A stretch of DNA of 64,000 bases. Origin: Streptomyces lanatus (lineage in GTDB: Bacteria > Actinomycetota > Actinomycetes > Streptomycetales > Streptomycetaceae). Where the stretch lies: positions 593,585 to 657,584 of the forward strand of contig NZ_BNBM01000003.1 of assembly GCF_014655715.1 (NCBI RefSeq), written 5' to 3'. Shown piece after piece: positions 16,965 to 23,752 of this stretch. Position 1 is the stretch's first letter, and every line of letters starts with the position of its first letter. The notes under the pieces were generated by a model. It did not search any database and was not told where the DNA came from. It saw only the letters and a list, made by a program, of their open reading frames with translations. The position numbers were made by a program, and so were the translations under genes.

Positions 16965-19040
16965 CTACGAGTGCCTGGTCCGTGCAGACCATTGTTCGGC
17001 GGCGCAGGCGCGGGAACGGGCGGCTTCGGTGGGGGCGTTGGCGTGAGTGAAGGCGTCGGCGGCCTGGAGAAAGGCGGAGCGTGCTCGGGCGGGCTGCTGG
17101 ACGTTCTTGTGGGCGACGGCAAGATGGTCGAGAGTCACTCCCTGGCCGTACCAGTCCTCGAGCTCCTGGAAGATCTCCAGGGACTTGCCGTGTGCCTCGA
17201 TCGCCTCTTCCACCCGGCCTGCCCGCTCCAGAGCGTTGCCGATATTGCCCCACTCCGCCGCCTCGTTGTGGCGGTGGCCGGCGACCTGGAACAGAATGCG
17301 GGCGGACGTGTGCGCGTTGATCGCCTTGTCCGCATCGCCTTGCCGTAGTTGGGCGTTTCCGAGACAACCCAAGGCATTGGCCACACCGAGGCCGTCTTCG
17401 ACGGCATGGAAAAGCTTGATCGCGCGGTTGTGGGCTTCAATCGCCTTCTTCGTCCGGCCCGCGCGTCGCAGTGCGACGCCCAGATTGTTCCACGCCCAGG
17501 CCTCTTGGCGGCGGTCTCCGATGTCCTGGAACAGGTCGCGGGCGCGGGTGTGGGCGGCGATGGCCTTCTTGGCCCGGCCCGCCCCGTCCAGGGCGTTGCC
17601 GATGTTGCCCCACGACCCGGCCTCTTCGCCCCGGTCTCCGATGTCCTGGAACAGATCGCGGGCGCGGGTGTGGGCGGCGATCGCCTCCTCCGCCCGGCCC
17701 GCCTGCGACAGAGCGATGCCGAGGTTGTTCAACACCCCGGCCTCGCGGTGGCGGTCCCCGGCACGGTGGGCGGCCTCTCCAGCGGCCTTCGCGACGGAGA
17801 TGGCGTCGTCGAAATGCCGCCGCCAGTTCAGATACGACGCCAGGCAGTCGGCCAGCAGGGCCGCCGTGTCCGCGAACTGCTCCTCCCGCGCCCACTGCAC
17901 CGCCGCCACCAGCGCTGCCCGCTCCTCGTCGAGCCACGCCACGGCCTGCGCCCGGTCCGTGAAGGGCCCCTGATCGCCTTGCGGAACCGACAGCAAGCGA
18001 CTCGCCGCATAGGTCCGCCCGATGTAGAACCGCACGACCCGTTCGCGCGCCGCCTCGCCTTCCTCCCGCAACTCCGCGTCCCGTGCCACCACACCGGCCC
18101 CGAAGGCCCGGACCAGGTCGTGCATCCGCCAGCGCAAGTCGGCAGCCGACCCGGCGGCGGACGGTGCCGACGCGACGAGGTGCGCGGCGGCCAAGTCCTC
18201 CAACAGGGCCAGTACGACATCTGTTTCGAGGCCGGCCAGGGCGACGACCGCCGCTGTACCCGTCTCGGCGTCCGGAGCGAGACAGAGTAGACGCAGCAAC
18301 CGGGACTGGTCGGCCGACAGCCGGCGATAAGAGGTCTCCAGCACGGGACGCAGGACGAGAGAGCGCCCGTACAAGTCTGTTCCAGGGCTGCCGTGGTCGA
18401 GGACAGCGGTGGCGTCATCGGCCTGCTTCACCTCCGCCACCAGAGAGGCGATATCCCGATGGCGCCGTCGGCGCAGCATCCCTGCGGCGATCTGGAGCGC
18501 CAGGGGCAAGTGGCCGCAGCTATCGGTGAGTGCGCGCAGCGCCTCGGGTTCCCGGACCGGACGTTCGTCCCGTTCATCGGTGGCGTGCAGGGCACGAGTC
18601 ACAAGGGCGACGGAGTCGTCCGGGGCGAGCGTCTCAAGGTCGATCAGGCGTATCGCGAGTGCGTCCGGCCGATTCCGCGAGGTGATGAGCACCCTGTGGT
18701 GATCCGTGCCCGGCAGGAGCGGCAGGTACTGGGACGGGTCGGACGCGTTGTCCAGGATCAGCAGCATCCGGTCCCGTCGTTCGGCGAGCAGCGCTCGATA
18801 CGTGTCGTGCTGCCGCTCCGGCGTCGTCGGCAGATCCCGGTCCCGTACCCCCAGCGCATCGAGCAGCGCGACCACTGCCTGATCAGCCGTAACCGGATCC
18901 TCGTCGTATCCACGCAGATCAACGAAGAGCGTCCCGCCCGGAAACCAGCCCTTCCCGTGTGCCCGATACGCCGCCTCCACCGCCAGCGCCGTCTTCCCGA
19001 TGCCGCCCATGCCCGTGACGGCGAAGATGAGCAGCGGCAA
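16965..19040 (-). CDS. NB-ARC (STAND) ATPase with C-terminal TPR repeats, N-terminus apparently frameshifted
   Basis: The 691-residue frame encodes an NLR-like switch. The P-loop GMGGIGKT is at residues 10-17 and the Walker B strand LLILDNAS has its Asp at 97. TSRNRP, GHLPLALQIAAG and a WRMHDLVRAFG (MHD-like) motif complete the NB-ARC module. From about residue 400, TPR units with a 40-residue period follow, such as AAHTRARDLFQDIGDR. The only start in this frame is a TTG directly before the P-loop strand, which would drop the conserved FTGR motif. That motif is encoded in frame just upstream (19041-19182), with no usable start codon before it. I infer the gene was once continuous with the nucleosidase gene at 19183-20055 and is separated by a one-base shift near 19183. 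ATP-driven oligomerisation controlled by the TPRs is the family model. Confidence 0.8.
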   Translation of the reverse strand: MPLLIFAVTGMGGIGKTALAVEAAYRAHGKGWFPGGTLFVDLRGYDEDPVTADQAVVALLDALGVRDRDLPTTPERQHDTYRALLAERRDRMLLILDNASDPSQYLPLLPGTDHHRVLITSRNRPDALAIRLIDLETLAPDDSVALVTRALHATDERDERPVREPEALRALTDSCGHLPLALQIAAGMLRRRRHRDIASLVAEVKQADDATAVLDHGSPGTDLYGRSLVLRPVLETSYRRLSADQSRLLRLLCLAPDAETGTAAVVALAGLETDVVLALLEDLAAAHLVASAPSAAGSAADLRWRMHDLVRAFGAGVVARDAELREEGEAARERVVRFYIGRTYAASRLLSVPQGDQGPFTDRAQAVAWLDEERAALVAAVQWAREEQFADTAALLADCLASYLNWRRHFDDAISVAKAAGEAAHRAGDRHREAGVLNNLGIALSQAGRAEEAIAAHTRARDLFQDIGDRGEEAGSWGNIGNALDGAGRAKKAIAAHTRARDLFQDIGDRRQEAWAWNNLGVALRRAGRTKKAIEAHNRAIKLFHAVEDGLGVANALGCLGNAQLRQGDADKAINAHTSARILFQVAGHRHNEAAEWGNIGNALERAGRVEEAIEAHGKSLEIFQELEDWYGQGVTLDHLAVAHKNVQQPARARSAFLQAADAFTHANAPTEAARSRACAAEQWSARTRHS
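17521..17700 (-). repeat. Near-identical 120-base TPR-encoding DNA repeat
   Basis: Bases 17521-17580 and 17641-17700 match at all but about six of 60 positions, and the first 41 bases differ once. The spacing is exactly 120 bases, one 40-residue TPR unit, so the repeat array has expanded recently or is kept uniform by recombination. Confidence 0.85.
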
Positions 19041-19182
19041 GGCGTCCGTGTCGTCCTCGCCGGGGGAGAGATGCGGGAGCAGGCGGTCCAGCTCCGTCGA
19101 GCGGCCGGTGAAACCCAGGGGGCGGGGTGGGAGTGCGGCGGTCGCTCGCGGGACCGGGCCGTGGGTGGTGCCCCTGCCGCCC
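19041..19182 (-). other. In-frame coding extension with FTGR motif, no start codon: probable frameshift junction
   Basis: Read in the frame of the NB-ARC gene, this 142-base stretch encodes a linker THGPVPRATAALPPRPLGFTGR and the helix STELDRLLPHL. The neighbouring STAND protein (20704-23175) has the equivalent GLPPRPGGFTGRAEE before its P-loop. No ATG, GTG or TTG precedes the motif in this frame. The nucleosidase frame ends in a TAG at 19185-19183, next to runs of G. Removing one base there joins the two frames into a protein of about 1030 residues. Confidence 0.7.
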
Positions 19183-20055
19183 CTACCGTCGCCCGTCGGT
19201 CTTGCCGGTGACGGGGCCGTAGAAGGTGCCGCCGCGGAAGTCGATGTGGTCTCCGCCGTACGTCGCTCCGCCGTCGCCGCGTCGTTGGGGACCCTCCTCG
19301 GGGTCGGAGGACGCAGAGGAACCCTGCCGCGGCCGGTGCTTGCGCAGCACCGCGAACGTCACCGCGGCAGCCTGCTTGGCGGCGAGTTCCTGCGAACCCG
19401 CCGCGTCGGCATCGCGCTTGCCCGCGTCGGCGCGGTCGCTGATGCCGCGGATCACCAGCGCGTCCAACTGCCCGTTCAGATGGGCCGCGTGGGCCGCCCC
19501 CGAACCCTCCATCTCGATCGCGCCGGCGTCGTTGTAGTTCTCGCGCAGATATCCGGCGATCTCGGACTCGGCGTCCGCCAGGACCACGTCGCCCGTCGCG
19601 ATCGGCATGAAGTGTGCCCGTACGTCGGCCATGTCCCGCACCGCGGAACGCGCCGACTGCACAAGCGCGTGGGAGGCCGAATGGGCCTTCGGCCTGGCCT
19701 GGAAACCCTCCGGCGTCTGCTTGCCGCCGTGGATCTCATACACCTGCGTGCCGATGACGACGTCACCGATTCCGACGTCGTCCTTGAGGCTGCCGGCGAC
19801 TCCGACGAAGAACACTGCCTCCGGGTTCAGCCAGCTGATGAGCAACGTGGTGAGTGCGGCGGCCCGCCCGGCGCCTACGCCCAGCTCGGCGATGGCAATA
19901 TGCCAGGTGGTGCTGGGCAGTTGACCTATCTCTACACGTGTTCCGTCACGGTGTACGCGTTCGCGTCGCTTCTCGACATACGCGCGGACGGCGTCGTATT
20001 CGAGGGGCAGCGCGGTCAGGACGAGAGCGGTGGGCTGAGTCTCCGGCACGCTCAC
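19183..20055 (-). CDS. Nucleoside phosphorylase/MTAN-like domain protein, effector half of a split NLR-like gene
   Basis: The 290-residue product is a phosphorylase/nucleosidase of the PNP-UDP-1 superfamily. The N-terminus ALVLTALPLEYDAVRAYV, the ribose/phosphate loop VFFVGVAGSLKDDVGIGDVV (about 81-100), the AIEMEG segment (residues 179-184) and the catalytic-type RGISDRAD with Asp207 are intact. Enzymes of this fold cleave the N-glycosidic bond of purine nucleosides or methylthioadenosine. The C-terminal tail contains GDHIDFRGGTFYGPV, almost the linker found before the NTPase in the STAND protein at 20704, so this is not a free housekeeping enzyme. The start is taken as GTG at 20055; a longer frame to 20103 would overlap the divergent gene. 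Fused to NB-ARC-TPR it would be an effector that depletes a nucleotide when triggered; this is inference. Confidence 0.8.
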   Translation of the reverse strand: MSVPETQPTALVLTALPLEYDAVRAYVEKRRERVHRDGTRVEIGQLPSTTWHIAIAELGVGAGRAAALTTLLISWLNPEAVFFVGVAGSLKDDVGIGDVVIGTQVYEIHGGKQTPEGFQARPKAHSASHALVQSARSAVRDMADVRAHFMPIATGDVVLADAESEIAGYLRENYNDAGAIEMEGSGAAHAAHLNGQLDALVIRGISDRADAGKRDADAAGSQELAAKQAAAVTFAVLRKHRPRQGSSASSDPEEGPQRRGDGGATYGGDHIDFRGGTFYGPVTGKTDGRR

Positions 20056-20083
20056 TAACGTACCGCCGGGGGAAGGGGTTCGC

Positions 20084-20623
20084 GTGGCGGAACAGGACGT
20101 CACCGTGGGGCAGTTGCTGCTCGCCGAGTATCAGAGTGTCAAGGACGAGCAGAAGGCGCGGATCGGGTTCCGGGACAACTTGCTGTACGTGACCCTCGCC
20201 GTCGTGGCCGCCGTCATCGCCGCCGCCGCGCAGGCCAAGCAGCCGTCAATGCTGCTTGCGCTGCCGCCGGTGTGTGTGGTGCTCGGGTGGACGTATCTCG
20301 TGAATGATCAGAAGATCTCGGCGATCGGCGCGTATGTGCGGGAGGAGCTGGGGCCTCGGCTTGCCGCGCTTGCCCAGCCCGGGGGTGGGTTCGAGGCGTT
20401 CGGGTGGGAGACCGCGCATCGGGGGGACGCGCGGCGTGGGTCCCGTAAGGCCGTGCAGCTAGTGGTGGATCTGCTGGCCTTCTGTGGGGTGCCGTTGGCG
20501 GCGTTGGTGTTGTTCTGGGTGGATGGGGGGTCCGGGGCGATGCTTGTCGTGCTGTCGGTGGGGGAGGCGGTGGCTGTGGGTGGGTTGGCTTGGCAGGTGG
20601 TGTGGTACGCGCGTGGGGGGTGA
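20084..20623 (+). CDS. Four-helix membrane protein of the NLR-like locus
   Basis: The 179-residue product has a 27-residue cytoplasmic start (VAEQDVTVGQLLLAEYQSVK), two adjacent helices (LLYVTLAVVAAVIAAAA, LLALPPVCVVLGWTYLV), a roughly 60-residue loop and two C-terminal helices (LLAFCGVPLAALVLFW, AMLVVLSVGEAVAVGGLAW). I recognise no named family. GGGGGAAGGGG precedes the GTG start. Only 28 bases separate this start from the divergent nucleosidase start, and the STAND gene at 20704 follows 80 bases downstream on the same strand. Wobble bases are less C-rich than in neighbouring metabolic genes. A membrane partner or docking site for the switch proteins is plausible but unproven. Confidence 0.7.
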   Translation: MAEQDVTVGQLLLAEYQSVKDEQKARIGFRDNLLYVTLAVVAAVIAAAAQAKQPSMLLALPPVCVVLGWTYLVNDQKISAIGAYVREELGPRLAALAQPGGGFEAFGWETAHRGDARRGSRKAVQLVVDLLAFCGVPLAALVLFWVDGGSGAMLVVLSVGEAVAVGGLAWQVVWYARGG

Positions 20624-20703
20624 ATACCGGGTGGATTCCCCTTGTGCGGCGTAGCGTTGAAGATTCGCGACTGGACTAGGACTCCGGGGGACGGTACGGG
20701 CGT

Positions 20704-23175
20704 ATGAAGGCTGCGTTGCTGGCTGCTCTGGCCGAGGGTGCGGGCGGGGACGACGGGCTCCGGGCGGTGGAGTCGTTGGCGCGGGCCCTCGGGCTGGGGG
20801 CGGGGGCGTCGGTCGCGGAGCTGGCTGACGCGGCTCGGGATCCTGCGCGGCGGGCGGTTGTGCAGCGGTGGGGTGAGGAGCTGGCCGGGCTTCTTGCCGC
20901 CGATCCGGAGGGTGTTGCCCGTGGTCTGGCGGGGGCCATGCAGCGGGAGGCGCCGGGGAGCGGGGCGTCCTGGTACGACGGGGATCATGCCGACTTCCGG
21001 GGTGGGGTCTTCCTGCGTGAGGTGGTCGGGGTGCAGGTGGTGATCCAGGGGGGTGGGGTCGCCGTACCGGAGGCGTTGACGGGGTTGCCGCCGAGGCCGG
21101 GTGGGTTCACGGGGCGGGCGGAGGAGACGGCGGCGTTGCTGGCCGCGCTGGATCCGGCGGGGGCGGCACAGTCCTCCGCGGTGCTTGTCGCCGCCGTGAC
21201 CGGCCTCGGCGGCATCGGCAAGACCGCGCTTGCCGTCGAGACCGCGCACCTTGCTTGTGAGCGGGGCTTGTTCCCGGGCGGGGTTCTCTTCATCGACCTG
21301 CATGGCTATGACCAGGAGCCCGTAGCCGCCGACCATGCCCTTCAGGCTCTGCTCCGGGCCCTGGGGATCGCGCCGGGACACATCCCGAATACGGCGGACG
21401 AGCGGGCGGTGCTCTATCGCTCGACGCTGGCGGCCCGGGCCCGCGAGCGTGGCGCGGTGCTGGTTCTGGCCGACAACGCGTCGTCGCCGGACCAGGTGCG
21501 GCTGCTGCTGCCGGCCGACAACCGGCACCGCGTTCTGGTCACTTCTCGGGACAGGCTGCCCCAACTGGGCGCGCGGCTCGTTCGCTTGGACCAGCTCAGC
21601 CCGAAGGAGGCGTACGAGCTTCTCGACCGTGCGCTGCGGATCGCGGACCCGGACGACAGCCGAGTCGGTGACGATCCCGACATGGCCGAGCGGCTTGCCC
21701 GTCTGTGCGGCCATCTGCCGCTGGCCCTGCAGATCGCGGCGGCTCTGCTGGCGGAGGATCCGGACATGCCGGTGGCGGAGCTTGTGGCGGAACTGGGCGA
21801 GTCCCGAGACCGGCTGGAGTATCTGGACGACGGTGAGCGCAGCGTTCGTGCCGCCTTTGAGCTCTCCTACCGCCGACTGCCGTCCGAGCAGGCTCGGCTG
21901 CTGCGGTTGCTCGCCCTTGCACCGGGGGCTGAGGTGAGTGACCAGGTTGTTGCCGCGTTGGTCGGTGCCGAGGTGCCTCCGGCGCGGGAACTGAAGGCAT
22001 TGGCCCGTGCGCACCTCCTGGAGAGGGGGAGCGGGCGAGGGCGGTGGCGGTTGCATGACCTGGTGCGGGCATTCGGGGCACGTGTCGTGGCCGGCGACGC
22101 GGCGCTGCGGGAGGAGGGGGACGTCGCACGGACGCGGGTGTTCGCGTTCTACGGCTTGGGGACGATCGCAGCCCATGCCTGGTTGAGCTGGTTGCCGGGA
22201 AAGTCGCAGCCGCAGCTGTTCGCCGACCGTGCGCAGGCTGTGGCGTGGCTGGACGATGAGCGGGCGGGGATGGTGGCAGCCATCTTGTGGGGGCTTGAGG
22301 AGCGATACGCGGATTCGGCGGCGGGGCTGGCCGAGCTGCTAACGCCGTACCTCGCCTGGCGGCGGCACTTCGACGATCTGATCACGGTCAACCGTGCCAC
22401 ACGGGAGGTCGCTCACCGCGCCGGGAACCGTCCGGGTGAGGCGCGTGCGTTGCTGAGTCTGGGCGGTGCCCTGATGCAGACGGGCCGGCTGAGGGAGGCG
22501 AGCGAGGCACTCATCAGTGCCCGTGACCTGTACCAGGCTGTGGGCGACCATCATGGTGAGGCCGCCGCGTGGGACAACCTCGGCTTCATCCTGCAGGAGG
22601 CGGGCATGGTGGACGAGGCGATCAGCGCGCACGTCTATGCCCGCGACTTGTTCCGGGCCCTCAAGGACCGTCGCGGTGAGGCCAAGGCGTGGGACAACCT
22701 GGGGTGCTCCTTGGATGAGGCCGGTCGGCCGGAAGAAGCGATCGAGGCACTCATCAACGCTCGTGGCCTGTACCGGGCCGTCGGCGACCGCCAAGGTGAG
22801 GCCGCCGCGTGGGGCAACCTGGGCGTAGCCCTCGCGGCGGCGGGTCGGGCGGAGGAGGCGATCGACTCGTACGGCAAGGCTCTGAAGGTCTTGCATGAAT
22901 TCGAGAACTGGTTTGAAGCCGGTCGCATGCTCAGAAACCTGGCAGCTGCTCAGACAGACCTCCAGCGCCTCGCAGATGCCCGTACCTCCTACCTGCGCGC
23001 CGCTGACGCCTTCACCCGAGCCGGTTCCCCCGCTCAGGCCAGCGCGGCTCTCACCGCTGCTGATGCCCCCGAACCCACCGATAAACCAACTCCGGCCTCC
23101 CCACCTGCCCATAAACCGGCGCCCGCTCAGCCCTCCCCGCCTCCACCAAATGCTCCAGATACCGCCGAGCCGTGA
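20704..23175 (+). CDS. NB-ARC (STAND) ATPase-TPR protein with N-terminal helical adaptor domain
   Basis: The 823 residues are a complete NLR-like protein. A small Ala/Leu-rich helical domain (about 1-88) may act as an adaptor that recruits an effector. The linker GDHADFRGGVF (93-103) resembles the tail of the nearby nucleosidase. FTGR is at 135-138, the P-loop GLGGIGKT at 167-174, the Walker B LVLADN with Asp257, then VLVTSRDRL, GHLPLALQIAAAL and an LHDLVRAFG motif. TPR units of 40 residues (for example SARDLYQAVGDHHGEAAAWDNLG) run from about 570 to 760, and a Pro-rich tail ends the protein. That tail is encoded antisense to the C-terminus of the response regulator, a 125-base overlap. Codon use shows more wobble T and TTG/CTT codons than neighbours, compatible with transfer. 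Confidence 0.85.
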   Translation: MKAALLAALAEGAGGDDGLRAVESLARALGLGAGASVAELADAARDPARRAVVQRWGEELAGLLAADPEGVARGLAGAMQREAPGSGASWYDGDHADFRGGVFLREVVGVQVVIQGGGVAVPEALTGLPPRPGGFTGRAEETAALLAALDPAGAAQSSAVLVAAVTGLGGIGKTALAVETAHLACERGLFPGGVLFIDLHGYDQEPVAADHALQALLRALGIAPGHIPNTADERAVLYRSTLAARARERGAVLVLADNASSPDQVRLLLPADNRHRVLVTSRDRLPQLGARLVRLDQLSPKEAYELLDRALRIADPDDSRVGDDPDMAERLARLCGHLPLALQIAAALLAEDPDMPVAELVAELGESRDRLEYLDDGERSVRAAFELSYRRLPSEQARLLRLLALAPGAEVSDQVVAALVGAEVPPARELKALARAHLLERGSGRGRWRLHDLVRAFGARVVAGDAALREEGDVARTRVFAFYGLGTIAAHAWLSWLPGKSQPQLFADRAQAVAWLDDERAGMVAAILWGLEERYADSAAGLAELLTPYLAWRRHFDDLITVNRATREVAHRAGNRPGEARALLSLGGALMQTGRLREASEALISARDLYQAVGDHHGEAAAWDNLGFILQEAGMVDEAISAHVYARDLFRALKDRRGEAKAWDNLGCSLDEAGRPEEAIEALINARGLYRAVGDRQGEAAAWGNLGVALAAAGRAEEAIDSYGKALKVLHEFENWFEAGRMLRNLAAAQTDLQRLADARTSYLRAADAFTRAGSPAQASAALTAADAPEPTDKPTPASPPAHKPAPAQPSPPPPNAPDTAEP

Positions 23176-23752
23176 TCCGGGAGATCCCCACGGCCTCAGC
23201 GACCCCCGCCGCGGTCAGCCCCTCCTCCGCCTCCCGCACAGCCCCCGTCACCCGCTCCAGCGTCGGCCCGCTCAACCCCTTCGGTAGCGCCGCAGGCGAG
23301 GGCGCCCGCAGCGTCGCCAGTGCCCGGTCCACCTCGTCCTGCCCGCTCGCCTCCCCCACCGACGCATGGAACTCGGCGTACCGCACCAGCCGATCCCGAA
23401 GCGTGGCGAACGTGAAGGGCTTCAGGACGTACTGCACGACCCCGAGCGACACCCCCTCCCGCACCACCGCCAGATCCCGGGCCGACGTCACCGCGATCAC
23501 ATCCGCGTGATGCCCGGCCGCCCGCAACGACCGCGCCAACTGCAACCCGTGCACATCCGGCAGATGCAGATCCAGCAGCAACAGATCCACCGGCGTACGC
23601 TCCAGCGCGCGCCGCGCCTCCGCGCCCGTGTGCGCCTTGCCGACCGCGACGAAGCCGGGCACCCGCCCGACGTACATCATGTGCGCGTCCGCCGCCACGG
23701 GGTCGTCCTCCACGACCAGGACGCGGATGTCCTGCTCGGCCGCCGCCGTCAT
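23051..23752 (-). CDS. CitB/DcuR-family response regulator
   Basis: A 233-residue two-component regulator. The receiver has the acidic pocket VVEDDP (Glu15, Asp16, Asp17), the phosphoacceptor Asp61 in LLLLDLHLPD, and the conserved Lys in YVLKPF. The C-terminal winged helix (LTAAGVAEAVGISRITARRY) is the type used by citrate, malate and fumarate regulators. The ATG overlaps the kinase stop as ATGA (23749-23752), so kinase and regulator are coupled. Its 3' 125 bases lie antisense to the end of the STAND-TPR gene. The likely target is the dicarboxylate carrier gene beyond the kinase. Confidence 0.92.
   Translation of the reverse strand: MTAAAEQDIRVLVVEDDPVAADAHMMYVGRVPGFVAVGKAHTGAEARRALERTPVDLLLLDLHLPDVHGLQLARSLRAAGHHADVIAVTSARDLAVVREGVSLGVVQYVLKPFTFATLRDRLVRYAEFHASVGEASGQDEVDRALATLRAPSPAALPKGLSGPTLERVTGAVREAEEGLTAAGVAEAVGISRITARRYLEHLVEAGRAERAPVYGQVGRPELVYRWVRGHQQR

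Noticed and set aside
17000..18000. Regular 120-base repeats as a possible CRISPR-like array
   Set aside because: The repeats are contiguous coding TPR units in one frame, without unique spacers.
18990..19040. TTG at 19040 as the true start of the NB-ARC gene
   Set aside because: There is no ribosome binding site, it begins at the strand just before the P-loop, and it leaves the conserved FTGR motif untranslated. I keep the coordinate for the frame but favour a frameshift from the upstream gene.
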